Positions 36,827-47,772 of a stretch of DNA of 64,000 bases are shown piece by piece. This DNA comes from Limonium bicolor. Lineage: Eukaryota > Streptophyta > Magnoliopsida > Caryophyllales > Plumbaginaceae. How positions within the stretch are numbered: the stretch's first letter is position 1; every line of letters starts with the position of its first letter. The DNA is taken from positions 4,092,001 through 4,156,000 of the forward strand of contig CM041779.1 in the NCBI GenBank assembly GCA_023374045.1. Reading direction: 5' to 3'. The notes under the pieces were generated by a model that saw only the letters and a program-made list of their open reading frames with translations, did not search any database and was not told where the DNA came from. Both the position numbers and the translations under genes were made by a program.

Positions 36827-38020
36827 GCCCTACACAAGTAGTGCCCAAGAAAGGGGGATTTACTGTAATTCCCAATGATAAAGGTGAGTTAGTTCCTCAG
36901 AGAACTATTACAGGGCATAGAGTGTGCATTGACTATCGAAAGTTGAATGCTGCAACCAGAAAAGATCATTTCCCTCTTCCTTTCATTGACCAAATGTTGG
37001 AGAGACTTGCAGGGCATAAATATTACTGTTTCTTGGATGGTTACTCTGGGTATTTTCAGATACCTATTGCTGAAGAGGACCAAGAGAAAACAACTTTCAC
37101 ATGTCCATATGGCACGTATGCCTACCGACGCATGCCCTTCGGTTTATGTAACGCTCCAGCTACCTTCCAGCGTTGCATGACAGCCATATTTTCCGACTAC
37201 ATTGAAAAATGCATCGAGGTATTCATGGATGATTTTTCAGTTTTTGGACTAACTTTTGACTCTTGTTTAGAAAATTTGGATCATATCTTAGCCAGGTGCA
37301 GAGAAACCAATTTAGTCCTAAACTGGGAAAAATGCCACTTCATGGTGCAAGAGGGCATTGTGCTGGGACACAAGATCTCTAGCAGAGGTATTGAGGTGGA
37401 CAAGGCTAAGGTTGAAGTGATCGATAAGTTACCACCACCAGCAACAGTAAAAGATGTGAGGAGTTTCCTAGGTCATGCGGGCTTCTACAGACGGTTCATT
37501 AAAGATTTTTCGAAGATATCTAAGCCGTTATGTGACTTGCTGGCCAAGGATGTGAAATTCGACTTCACTAAAGAATGTCTTGAGGCATTTACCATCATCA
37601 AGGAAAAGCTAATATCTGCACCGGTTGTTGTTGCGCCTGATTGGTCTCTACCATTCGAGATCATGTGTGACGCTAGCGATTTTGCTATGGGAGCAGTTCT
37701 GGGGCAAAGACATGACAAAATGCTGAAGGTAGTCTACTATGCAAGCAAGACACTTAATGATGCACAAAAAAATTATGCAACAACAGAAAAGGAGCTGTTA
37801 GCCATCGTCTTTGCATGCGACAAATTCAGATCATACATCATTGGAGTAAAGTCATAGTCCATACAGATCACTCCGCCCTACGACATTTATTCAAAAAGGC
37901 GGAAGCAAAACCGAGGCTGATTCGATGGATCCTACTCCTTCAGGAATTTGATATAGAGATAAAAGACAAGCCCGGAGTACAGAATGGAGTGGCTGATCAC
38001 CTATCTCGGATTAAATATGC
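36823..38020 (+). pseudogene. Athila reverse transcriptase and RNase H
   Basis: Reverse transcriptase motifs occur in order: VCIDYRKLNAAT, FLDGYSGYFQIP, YRRMPFGLCNAPATFQ and the catalytic FMDD (about 37222-37233), then SFLGHAGFYRRFI. RNase H follows with CDASD, EKELLA and, after a frameshift near 37850, HTDHSAL. This keeps the D-E-D residues but in two frames. The enzyme copies element RNA into DNA. Confidence 0.9.
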
Positions 38021-39000
38021 TGATGACGGTATACCAATTAACGAGTTCTTCCCCGATGAGTATGTGTTCAAAGTTGGTTCCATTGGAGATCCTTGGTATG
38101 CGGATATTGCAAACTATCTTGCAAAACAGATAGTACCCCCAGCATTAACATATCAGCAGAGGAAGAAGTTCTTCTCCACTGTTAAGCACTACCGTTGGGA
38201 CGATCCATTTCTTTTCAAGGTTTGTGCGGACGGGATGATTCGAAGATGTGTTCCCGATACTGAAATAAGAGATATCCTTGTTCATTGTCACTCAAGAGAA
38301 GCAGGAGGTCATTTCGGTCATGCTAGGACAGCCGCAAAAGTTTTGGAAGCAGGTTTCTTCTGGAAGACCTTGAACAAAGATTGCTATCAGTTTGTATCTA
38401 CATGTGACCAGTGCCAAAGGCAGGGGAACCTATCTAGACGCCATGAGATGCCTTTGAATTCTATATTGGAAGTTGAACCATTCGACCTTGGGGCATGATT
38501 TCATGGGGCCGTTTCCATCATCTCAAGGTAACCTCTACATCTTGGTAGGAGTAGACTACGTTACAAAATGGGCTGAAGCAATAGCAGCACCAACTAATGA
38601 TGCAAAAGTAGTGCTGAAATTTTTGAAGCGGAATATATTCACTCGTTTTGGTGTTCCGCGAGCAATCATTAGTGATGGAGGTACCCATTTCTGCAACAAA
38701 CAATTTGAAGCTCTCCTACAGAAGTATGGCGTACGGCACAAGGTTTCCCTACCATATCATCCACAGACAAACGGGCAAGCCGAGATTACAAATAGATAAA
38801 TCAAGTGGATCCTTCAGAAATCTGTCACATCTTCTAGACGCGATTGGTCACTCAAGCTAGATGACGCTTTGTGGGCATATCGCACTGCCTTCAAAACACC
38901 CTTAGGTATGTCTCCATACAAATTGGTATATGGCAAGACATGTCACTTGCCTGTAGAATTGGAGCATAAGTCTTTTTGGGCCATCAAAGCATTAAATTTT
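38021..39000 (+). pseudogene. Athila integrase, frameshifted and cut off by the Mutator element
   Basis: The N-terminal zinc domain ([12 protein letters not shown]) lies at about 38280-38430. The catalytic core follows with [14 protein letters not shown] and NGQAE, supplying D, D and E. A frameshift falls near 38490 and a stop near 38797. The C-terminal part reads [18 protein letters not shown] and HLPVELEHK. It stops at KALNF near 39000, where the Mutator-like terminus begins. No Athila sequence is recognised on the far side of that transposon, so the 3' part (including any env-like region and the 3' LTR) is missing. Confidence 0.85.
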
Positions 39001-39006
39001 CTGAAC

Positions 39007-39070
39007 TCGTTCGCTCAGTCGAGTTTTCACTTCGCTCAGTCGGAAATTTAAAAAACTTTACTATTTTGCC
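39007..39070 (+). repeat. Left terminal inverted repeat of the MULE
   Basis: The reverse complement of 47690-47772 matches this segment well: CGCTCAGTCG, then GTTTTCACTTCGCTCAGTCG, then a gap, then CTATTTTGCCC. Inside it CGCTCAGTCG occurs twice. The outermost 10 bp match poorly. Confidence 0.85.
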
Positions 39071-39087
39071 CTTACTCTTAAATTCTC

Positions 39088-39097
39088 CTATATATAC
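39088..39097 (+). promoter_or_regulatory. TATA box near the left MULE end
   Basis: CTATATATAC just inside the left inverted repeat, followed by a CT-rich leader. It is well placed to drive the plus-strand PMD gene, with a leader of about 650 nt. Confidence 0.5.
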
Positions 39098-39355
39098 ACC
39101 CTCTATTATCTCTCCACAAAATTTCAAAATCTCAAAACTCTCTATCTCTCTAGAATTCTCTCTGACTTCTCTCTAGAAGCGGTAACCGGAGCGGAGCAGG
39201 AGCGGTAGCGGGAGGGAAGCCGGTGCTCAAGTCATCATTCTGTTAGTACGATCTGCAAAATCAGGTTCTTTTCTGTCATAATTTACAGTTTTTTAGCGTA
39301 GAATAGCAGTAAAAGTAGCAAAATTAGTAGAAAACAGTAGACGAATTCAGAAACG

Positions 39356-39560
39356 GGGGAGGAAGAAAAGCCAGCGCAGGCGCCGGCAACACGGTGTGCG
39401 CGCGGGCGGGGGTGGGGGAGGGGCGAGGGCGGGTCGAGGTGGCGGGGCGGTGGCGCGGAGGAAGAAGACAGGGCGCAGGCGCGGCGGAGGAAGACTGGGG
39501 GGGCGCGGCGGAGCGGAGCGGAGGCGGCGCTGGCGCCGGTGATGCCTGGTGCGCGCTGGC
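39356..39560 (+). other. GC-rich block in the PMD gene leader
   Basis: About 200 bp of mostly G and C with many CpG and GCGC tracts, in a genome that is otherwise AT-rich. A matching kind of block lies at 47110-47310 near the other end. Overlapping ORFs here are composition artefacts. Confidence 0.7.
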
Positions 39561-39789
39561 GCGCACTGTCGGGAATGCTCGGGGCTCGTTTTTTGCTGTT
39601 TTGTTATATAATTGGTCGTTTTTTACATTGTATACCTCTATTATGCGTGTTTTAATCAGTTCTTGGATTTGTATGAATTTGTTTTTGACGTTGAACTACT
39701 TAGATGCATGTATGACCGGTATTGACTAACCTCGACCGGTCTTGACTAACTGTAAAAATAGTATGACTAAATTCTACAGTAAACAACAG

Positions 39790-42400
39790 ATGGCGGGAGG
39801 AAAGGGCAAGGGTTTGCTTGGTAGGTTCGGTCTGGGTAAGGGTAAGTCGATTTCTGACCGAGGCGAGAGCTCATCACACCCTCGTGTGACCGGGCCTGAT
39901 GCTGCAGCTACAGAGAGGAGGCATACGCAGTACGCTACAACTTCGTCGAGGAAGCGTAGGGAGCTTGAGTTTCTGCGAGCCCGTGAGGAGAGGTTGCGGG
40001 CGGAGTATGAGCTGGATCAGGGGGAGGGGGAGGAGGAGGAGTATGCGGAGGAGCAGAGGGAGGAGCAGGAGGTGGACCAGCTACATGGTGCGGATCTGGA
40101 CTCATTGATCCGCGATGGGACGCTGGTCGTGAGGTCTGATAGTCCTGCTTGGCCTACTCCTCCATAGAGGAGAACCGGAGACGCACGTCATGGCGAGGCT
40201 GACGCTGATGACGAGGATATGGATGAGCCGGGTGCTGAGCATGAGGGCACACAGGTGCGCCGTCGTCGCCGGTCCCCAGTACATGGTCCGGCAAAGGGGC
40301 TGGCGCAGATGCCGGCTGCTGATGCTTGGCTGCTTGGGCAGACTCCAGTGCCCGGAGGCCCTCAGGATACGAGTTTGATCCCGAGTTTCGGTGGTCACGT
40401 CGCGCTAGACGTGTGGCGAGGAGTGGTATGTTTCCCGTCTGGTAATAGATTCCATAAAATTTTAGATTGTTTAGGAAATGGTTAACATAGTGTGAACTCA
40501 ATTATAAATATTCAACAGGAGAAGGGATGTCTTAGCTTCAAGCCTAAGACGAAGTATTTGGAGGCGTGGACTCTGAGTACATTGAGGCACCCAGAGTCTC
40601 TAGCAGCGGTCGAGGATAGCGGACTTGCGCATCTTGTTGACATAGCGCATGGTTGTTTTGACCTCGCACTCCTCTCAGCGTTCGTGGAGAGATGGCAGCC
40701 TGACACGAACTCCTTTCACATGACATTCGGAGAGATGACTATTACTCTCCACGACATCTACCACATTTTGGGTATCCCCATCACCGGCATGGCGATTTCG
40801 TACCAGCACGAGGATGGCGCCCGCCTCGGTTTAGCGGCCCCACCGTTACAGGTTCTCATCCCCCACTTCGTACGGCTCTTTGGCGCAGCGGACCAGTAGG
40901 AGCTGATAAACTGTAGGTTCCTGGAGAAGAGTCAGGTACGTTACCGAGCTCTTCATGATACTTGTGGCGGTCCATACTCTACCCCCCTTCACGAGACGAC
41001 GGCCTTCCTCTGGTGGCTGGTGTCCCACTCATTGATCATCGACAAGGGCGGGGATCGTGTTATGCCCTCGTCCTACTGGCCCATCCGTGACCCTAGTAGG
41101 GTCCACTTGTATGCGTGGGGGATCGAGACACTGGCATACCTGTACCGACAGCTCGGCATCGCTTCCCGGGCGGATACACGTCAGCTGGCTGGTTGCCTGA
41201 CGTTGTTTCAGGTGAGAACTTGATTGCGAGCTCACGACTTAAGTATTGTAAAGTTACACCTTGACTATCTTGGCTAATGTTTTCGGATGATCACTGCAGT
41301 GCTGGATCTACGAGTACTTCCCCATGTTCAGACCGGAGCCCCTTTCAGACTGGGATGGTTGCTCCCCGACGGCGGCGAGGTGGCCTCGTTACACGAGGAA
41401 TTTGATGGATGATGAGAGGCTACGTTTCGTGAGGGGACGGCTGGACACGATGTCCTCTACTGAGGTACGAGTTTCTTAGCAATTGTAGTAATAAAAAGTT
41501 GACGTTTAACGTATCGTCAAACATTGTTTCTCATTTAATTTGTTAATTGTTTGCCATTAAATGAAACATAGGTTACTTGGGTGCCATTTGAGGCAGAGGG
41601 TGCCCTCGTATCACAGGCGCGCTCCCGGTACTATGGCACCATACAGTTCTTGGATATTGCTGAGCCGTATATGCCGGAGCGGGTGTCTGCGCCAGTTTGG
41701 ATACGTGCAGACTATCCCCCCTCAGCCTATCAGACCCGACAGCCATTATCGTCCCAGACATGGGAAGACGTACCTTGCTACGTACGACTACGGGACAGCC
41801 GTGTGGGACAACACGACAGGGCCCAGCAGGTGGAGGTTCCTCTGACGCGTGCGCCGATGGCATGGGCCGTGGCCCCGGATTACATCCGGTGGTTCCAGCG
41901 TCTTTCTCATGTTCAGGTGCGTCCACTAGGAGCGGACGGTGGGCCCAGTACACGACGAGAGGATAAGCTCCAGGTAAATAATTTGTCTTGTTAAATTTTT
42001 TTGTTGTTTGTAATTGTTTTTAAATACTAACTTCACTTTATACCTTACTGCAGTATTGGGATGAGACAGCGCCGCTTATCATGAGTCTCGCACCGGAGAA
42101 CAACCCGGGCTGGCCCACGGGTTTCCCCCCTGGGCGGCTGATACGCTGGAGATGGCCTTTGAGTACTGCCGGCTTAATGTCCCGACCACCCCTGATTCGC
42201 CCACACGTCACAGGAACCCTAACCAGCCTCGTGCTGGCATGGAGTGGTACATCGCGGGGCGTCGCACCAGAGGCCTTAGGCCTAGAGGGGAGGGTATGCA
42301 CCGTAGGCACATGGAGCAGGCGCGTCGTTATGGGGGTGATGGTGGGCGCGGTGATGAGGGATGGGGGGACCGGGTGATGGGAGGGGGGAGGGCGTGGTGA
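39790..42400 (+). pseudogene. PMD (plant mobile domain / MAIN-like) gene carried by the MULE
   Basis: Five exons are readable: 39790-40425, 40519-41211, 41300-41464, 41572-41973 and 42054 to about 42400, with GT..AG introns. The start MAGGKGKGLLGRF is basic. The PMD domain runs from SLIPSFGGHVALDVW through ERWQPDTNSFHMTFGEMTITLHDI and YRQLGIASRADTRQLAGCLTL to YMPERV, with APDYIRWFQRL further on. In-frame TAG codons fall at 40165 and 40897. In exon 4 the conserved reading switches frame near 41690 and back near 41840. A Gly-rich tail follows. PMD proteins such as MAIN and MAIL1 act in the nucleus in transcript regulation and transposon silencing; transposon-borne versions are known. This copy looks inactive. 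Confidence 0.8.
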
Positions 42401-42642
42401 TGGCAGGGGAGGACATGCTGGTGGTGATTCTGGGGCTGGGGCGGGTGAGTATGGTGGGGGTGGGTATGGTGGTGGTGGGTATGGTAGGGTGGGTATAGTG
42501 GTGGTGGGTTTGGATATTAGTAGACTTATTAGTTTATGTTATTTTTAAACATTCTGTATTGATGTTTAAACTTGTGTGGTTGTTGTAATTTTAATTTGTT
42601 TATTTGGTTTTTAAATAATTCATTCTTGTTTATGTCATTAGG

Positions 42643-43080
42643 ATGTCAATTCCCTTTGCAATTCACGTGAACCATTACACCGCACTCAATGAATACGGGG
42701 CACGGTTCCAACGTGCTCCGGGATGCGCAGTGATCAATACAGAAATTAGAACTCTGAGAAGTGTTAACAACCTAACAGCTTCATTAAATCAAATTGTCAG
42801 ATCACATTTTGATAATCAGCAACTCAACGTCTTTTCCATTGTCTACCTTAGGATGGACCAAGATCTGTACAACAACTCTATCGTCGATATACTGACCGAT
42901 GCGGACGTACGTATGATGTTGCAGAACTACTTAGACCTTGGAGAAATAATGGAAAGAGTTAGGATTCTTGTGAAGTATGAAGATGATTCAGATTTCGAAG
43001 ACCCAGATGTAATACGAAGCAGGGCTAAGGCGAACCGTAGGGAACACAATTCACGCTGCAGGGCTAGTACGAGGGGATGA
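42643..43080 (+). CDS. MULE-internal ORF, 145 codons, possibly a PB1-like transposase N-terminal domain
   Basis: An intact frame beginning MSIPFAIHVNHYTALNEYG. The middle (INTEIRTLRSVNNLTASLNQI, then IVDILTDADVRMML) recalls the N-terminal PB1-like region that precedes many MULE transposases: a beta-rich start, a spaced helix, then an acidic D-D-D..L strand. The C-terminus is acidic and then Arg-rich. It lies between the PMD gene and the F-box fragment on the plus strand, away from the transposase. Unlike everything around it, the frame is undamaged. The similarity is by eye only; it could be unrelated. Confidence 0.4.
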   Translation: MSIPFAIHVNHYTALNEYGARFQRAPGCAVINTEIRTLRSVNNLTASLNQIVRSHFDNQQLNVFSIVYLRMDQDLYNNSIVDILTDADVRMMLQNYLDLGEIMERVRILVKYEDDSDFEDPDVIRSRAKANRREHNSRCRASTRG

Positions 43081-43317
43081 CCGCCTCCTGCTTGATCAGT
43101 GCAACCACATTTGGCTTTCATGTACTGGTAGTCATCAGAATTGTTATTTGTTTTAAGATTTAAAATGATGTGTGTGTGGAATAAGTTGTAACATTATGAG
43201 AAATGACATGTGAACAATGTTGATTGGAAATGAAACTCTAAAATAGAATCGCTTTTGAAGTCTTGAAAATATGTTTCAAATATGTGTACAATTACATTTA
43301 ATTAGAAATATTCGATC

Positions 43318-43796
43318 GTTAGTGACGGATGAAATATTCTACAACTCTTTTTTTGGTAAATTAGGTGTCAAATGTGCTTCTTAAGATCAATGTCATCCTT
43401 GGTGGTCTAAATTCTTTGTTGGCCGTTGAGTCGCTAACCTTCCTGATGTGCTGAATGGATGAAATATTCTACAACTCTTTTTTTGGTAAATTAGGTGGAA
43501 ATGATTGATAATTTGTAAATGACGCGAAATCTGTTCGTCCCATGTTTACGGATAGAATCAGTAACCTTCCTGATGTTGTGAATGAAGGTATACTTGAAAA
43601 GTTACCCTTGGTAGACCAAGTAAGGATCAACATCTTGTCCAGTGGTTAGAAACACAGATGGGCCGAAATTTGATTGTTAGTGACGGATGAAATATTCTAC
43701 AACTCTTTTTTTGGTAAATTAGGTGTCAAATGTGCTTCTTAAGATCAATGTCATCCTTGGTGGTCTAAATTCTTTGTTGGCCGTTGAGTCGCTAAC
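43318..43796 (+). repeat. 121-bp direct repeat and partial third copy
   Basis: 43318-43438 and 43676-43796 are essentially identical (358-bp offset). A 41-bp piece recurs at 43457-43497. The repeats flank and overlap the F-box fragment. Confidence 0.9.
43551..43671 (+). pseudogene. Captured F-box domain fragment
   Basis: In one frame this reads DRISNLPDVVNEGILEKLPL, then VDQVRINILSSG, a TAG stop, then KHRWAEI. This is the layout of a plant F-box of the FBD/LRR type (LPD..I..IL..LPL.D.VR...LS..W...W), with the first Trp codon turned into the stop. A second start of the same motif (VANLPDVLNG) lies at about 43430-43460. It is a host gene piece inside the transposon, as in Pack-MULEs. The remaining gene is absent. 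Confidence 0.7.
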
Positions 43797-44124
43797 AGCA
43801 GTAGTATTAGAACGCATTGTATCTACGATGAGTTTGCTTTTATTAGATAAAGTATAATCCACTGTATCAACATGAGACACTACAATATTCAAAAAATTAA
43901 GTGTCCTTTTTCAATACTTTCATCTTGCAAAACATTACAACAACCTTCTTGAATATATTAATGGCATACAAGAATTCAACAAAATTTTACAAACTCTAAT
44001 CTTCTATAATCAACCGTCCTGATCCATCAGTTGGGGGAAAATCTGTACCACTCTGCATTGCGCGGTAAGAACGGCTCAATATAAGCTGTAACTGAGGGCT
44101 CATGCCAACGTCGCCACATCGGAT
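43797..44124. other. Spacer between the plus-strand and minus-strand MULE genes
   Basis: AT-rich sequence with no domain recognised. It presumably holds the 3' end of the transposase transcript. Confidence 0.4.
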
Positions 44125-47100
44125 TCAAGATTGGGACTGGACAATTTTCGACTGTTTGGAGTCTAATGAAATGACACTGCCCAGCGACACATGCAATAGT
44201 GACCTCTGCTCTGCTGGACGACCTAGCCCCCGATCATCACGTAGCGGCAGTGCGACCAACCCACTAGCCCTACCATTGTGTGCTTTTGAAAAACTGATAA
44301 GCGTAATGTGGTATACAGTGCACAAGATGACACCAAGATCTAGAATTTCAATCCAGTGTGGCGTTGGTGCGAAAGAGTCTCCAAACCAATTCAGTCGAAA
44401 GCACTGTCTATCGTACCAAATTCGCTCAACTTTACTTAACCACCAGTCTCTTCTATCCACCAGCTCATCCAAGCATACACGTCTAACCTGTTTCCATTGG
44501 CTTTCATCGTTGTACACGGCATCAGCAATAGCTCGAAACCCACAGTTTCCATCACCCACTATCTCCCTGTAACCTATAATAAAATTCGCTAATTGCGGAT
44601 CGAGGTCACTCCAATATTGCGAGAATTTCCAGGGGCTCCAGTATGTCGGATATGGTGCATGTTGTTGAGGTGGATTGTGTTGCATTGTCGGTCCTTTTCC
44701 AGTTTGACTCATTCCCTCAGATGGCCAACACTGTGATTGACTGTGTTGCATTGACGGCCCACGATCACTTGTACTTTCGGGGGCTGTCGGGCGTCGCTGA
44801 GACTGCGAACGTCGTAGGCCCGGGCCACGGTTTCCAAGACCTAAATGCTCGTGCTCGGACTTGTCCCTAGTGTTTGGCCTCTTCTTTTTTTGGTAGTGGG
44901 CCTACCCTTAGGCACCTTCACCTCTAGTGGCTGTAAACCAGTGTGATCATCCTCGGGCTCCCATATTGGCTTCCACGCGTTGAACGCTTGTTCGATCGTC
45001 CTAGATCATACCACTGAGACAGATCATCATACCATACAAACCTACACATGAGAGTTGGTCCTCTGTGCTATACGACATCGTATGTTGTGGCGTTGTGCTT
45101 CAAATTCTTGCTGTGTGTTCATCTCTAGTGTTCGCCAGAAGATATGCACTTCTTCAACTGGTATATTCAGACCGACTTGAATGTACTGAAACATACGAAA
45201 CGCGCACGGTAATCCCATGTCGAAGTAAACGCACAAACATCTTCGCACGATGTTGTGTGGTCAATATCGCAACTCCCGCTTCTCAGCTGATCCTGGAGTA
45301 TTTCCAAACATTTGAGGCTCACTTGATTGACCAGAAATAAAAATGGGACTTGCTGGTCTTCCGAAACCCTTCTGTCAATGGAGAACTCGAAGTCTGTTTA
45401 ATGTGGAAATGTTGCCCTTCGACGAATCTATGTATGCTGTCGAAGCATGTGTCTAGAGATCCGGTGGATGTATGAAGCCAACACTTTAGAGCTGAGTGGG
45501 CGCTCTCCGCCCTATAGATTGGAAGTCAATTAATAGCAGATAAATGGGAAACATACCAATACAAACAACAGAACATGTTGACAATTGAAGATAAGCTAAC
45601 CTGTTGGTAGATGTGTTGCCGAAATGCATGAATCTCTTAACCCATGCCTCACAAAATTTCTCACGCTGACATAGCCATGTGTTGTTCAAGTACACAACGA
45701 AAGGATTCTTGGCGCCGTAAGAGTGTACTAATTTTCCGTACTGTTCATCGTACTTCGCAATAGTTGAGGCGTAAACTAGTCGCTTCCACCGGTGCACTAC
45801 TGAATCGACTCTCTCACGCTCAACATGCATTATCTTGAGCGCATTGGCAGCCACGTTCTTGCATATATGCCAACGACATAGAAGATGTGGTACAGAAGGA
45901 TATACCACTGAAAGTGCTTTCACTAGCGCCTTTTCATTGTCAGTGACAAACACATTTGGAGGATAGATCAACACCTTCTTCAGCTGATTAAGCATCCATG
46001 TGTATGCAGACTCATCCTCTCTGACCGCAAAACAGAACGCTATACAGAAGTTCTTGCCGCACGACGTGACTCCGATGAACTCCACTAGAGGCACCTTGTA
46101 CATGTTCGTCTTGTAAGTGCTATCAATGAGCACTACATAAGGAAACATCTTAACGAGCGTCAGCGAAAAAGGGTGCGCAAACAAGACAAGACCCAGCCTA
46201 GATGGATTCCCTGCAAAATGGACATTTAATTAGAACTAACATTTAAAGTGATTAGCATACAAATAAACCAACACTAAACAGATGTGCCGACACTTACTTG
46301 CATCTTTCTCGGACCACCAACTATAATTACGTTCATCTAGCGAGTGCATGAAGGACGCTACATCTGTACGTCCGCCACGATCTTCTTTTCTGAATTTCGA
46401 AACTAGGTTATGAATCGATGTCTTGTCTGCAGTACTTTCAGGGTTCTTGTCATGCAAATGGGCCCACATCTGCCTAGGCGCAACACCACTCCTGTACAAA
46501 CTTTTCATGCTTGCCCTTTCGTCGACACTAAAGCGAGGCCGGACGAAGTGAGATTGTGGGTTACTGGCTAATGCGTGGTTGTGCGTCGGGACCATCACCA
46601 AGATAGACCAGCCCGTCTGCCCCCCACCCCTGATGCTTAGGCGGAAGGGGCAGTTGCATTTCTTCGTGGCACGCCGTGGCCTTTGACTCGACGATGATGA
46701 TTCTCCTGTGCTAACCCGTGGCCTATGCTTGCCGTACCTCTCACACGTTAGTATTACTTCACCGTCGTCTCGCTTAGTCTGTCTGATTAGATAAATATTA
46801 TTAGCCTCTCCGGTGCGAAACGCATAACTAACCCCTCCTCCTGATCGCCAAAGATTTGGCTAGTATTAAATACATGACTTGTGTCTACGTTCGCATCCTC
46901 GAATTCATCATCGTTATCACCCTAAGCAGAAAAACGTCGTTATTCATGAAGTGCTACTCGTAAACCCTAATACTACGTACTTTAGAATAAATCACACATA
47001 AGCCATCAAAATAATCAACAAAGTATATCATCGTAAAGTACACGAAAAGACAAACGCAACGGCGCAAACGGATCGAAAAACGGAGCAATAACGAAGAAGA

Positions 47101-47546
47101 TACAGCGATTTGAAAAACGGGCACCGGCGCAGGCGCCGACCTAAAGACGCCGCGCCGGCGTCCGCAGCAAGGGAGGCCGCAGGCGCGCGTTTGTAGGGGT
47201 GGGCGCGGGCGCGCGGGTGGAGAGGTGGGCGCGGGCGCCCGGTGGCCTGGGACGGCGCTGGCGCGCGCTTAAAGAGGTGGGCGCGGGCGCCCAGTAGTCT
47301 GCTATTCCCGATGTCTTTTTTTGCTTTTTTCGTTCAGTTTTGTATATATTCTAGCTACATTTGTACATAAATTACTAAAATAACAACAGAAAGTACCTCA
47401 GATTGAGCTCCTCGTGAATACTCCTCGCTCCTAACATCATCTGCATTCTCGTCTTGTGTTTCTGGAACACCACCTTCAGCATTTCCTCCATCTTTTTTAC
47501 TCTTACCGAACGACAGTTTTTTCTTCAAACTTCCGAAAGAAACCAT
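44125..47546 (-). pseudogene. MULE transposase fused to an OTU cysteine-protease domain
   Basis: Minus-strand exons read as 47546-47397, 46921-46298, 46210-45601 and 45511 to 44125. The start is MVSFGSLKKKLSFGKSKKDG. A FAR1-like zinc region (ILTCERYG..KKCNCPF..HNH) lies near 46560-46800. The MULE catalytic core has LIDSTYKTN, VTDNEKALVKA and, after intron 3, ESAHSALK (Glu codon 45505-45507), giving D-D-E. A SWIM-like C-terminal motif reads GLPCAF where His is expected. An AT-hook/NLS-like patch (KGRPTTKKRRG) follows near 44900. The OTU domain has VGDGNCGFRAIADAV, with the catalytic Cys codon at 44542-44544. Frameshifts occur near 46815, 45350 and 44870. The protein would cut and join the transposon ends in the nucleus; the OTU role is unknown. 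Confidence 0.8.
47110..47310 (-). other. GC-rich block in transposase intron 1
   Basis: Very GC-rich sequence with GTGGGCGCGGGCGCC occurring more than once. It falls between exon 1 (ending 47397) and exon 2 (starting 46921). It may act as a leader-intron regulatory segment; no function is shown. Confidence 0.6.
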
Positions 47547-47629
47547 TTCCTCTCTTTATCTCTCTAACTTTATCTCTCTAACTTTAGGATTTCTGAATTT
47601 GAATATGATTTCATATCATATTCAATTCC

Positions 47630-47637
47630 TTTATATA
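47630..47637 (-). promoter_or_regulatory. TATA box of the MULE transposase
   Basis: On the minus strand ATTATATAAAGG lies about 85 bp upstream of the ATG at 47546, just inside the right inverted repeat. Confidence 0.55.
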
Positions 47638-47689
47638 ATGAAATTTGGGGTCACCTTGTAATATATCATAAATTGTGGGTAAATATAGA

Positions 47690-47772
47690 AATATTTGAAA
47701 ATTATTATAGTAGGGGCAAAATAGTCTTTTTCCGACTGAGCGAAGTGAAAACCCGACTGAGCGTAGTGACCC
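47690..47772 (-). repeat. Right terminal inverted repeat of the MULE
   Basis: Reading inward on the minus strand it begins GGGTCACTACGCTCAGTCGG, then repeats CACTTCGCTCAGTCGG. It matches the left end at 39007-39070. Confidence 0.85.

Larger units (their letters stand above)
39003..47772. mobile_element. Mutator-like transposon (MULE) with OTU-transposase, PMD and F-box sequences
   Basis: About 8.8 kb bounded by inverted repeats at 39007-39070 and 47690-47772. The right half encodes a MULE transposase on the minus strand. The left half carries a PMD gene on the plus strand, followed by a 145-codon ORF and an F-box fragment. I could not find a clean 9-bp target duplication. The left flank is Athila integrase, the right flank is unrecognised AT-rich DNA. 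Confidence 0.8.

Noticed and set aside
39324..39729. Ala/Pro-rich and Gly/Arg-rich ORFs on both strands
   Set aside because: Artefact of the GC-rich block, where stop codons are rare.
44102..45340. Plus-strand ORFs opposite the MULE transposase
   Set aside because: Shadows of the minus-strand OTU and SWIM coding sequence.
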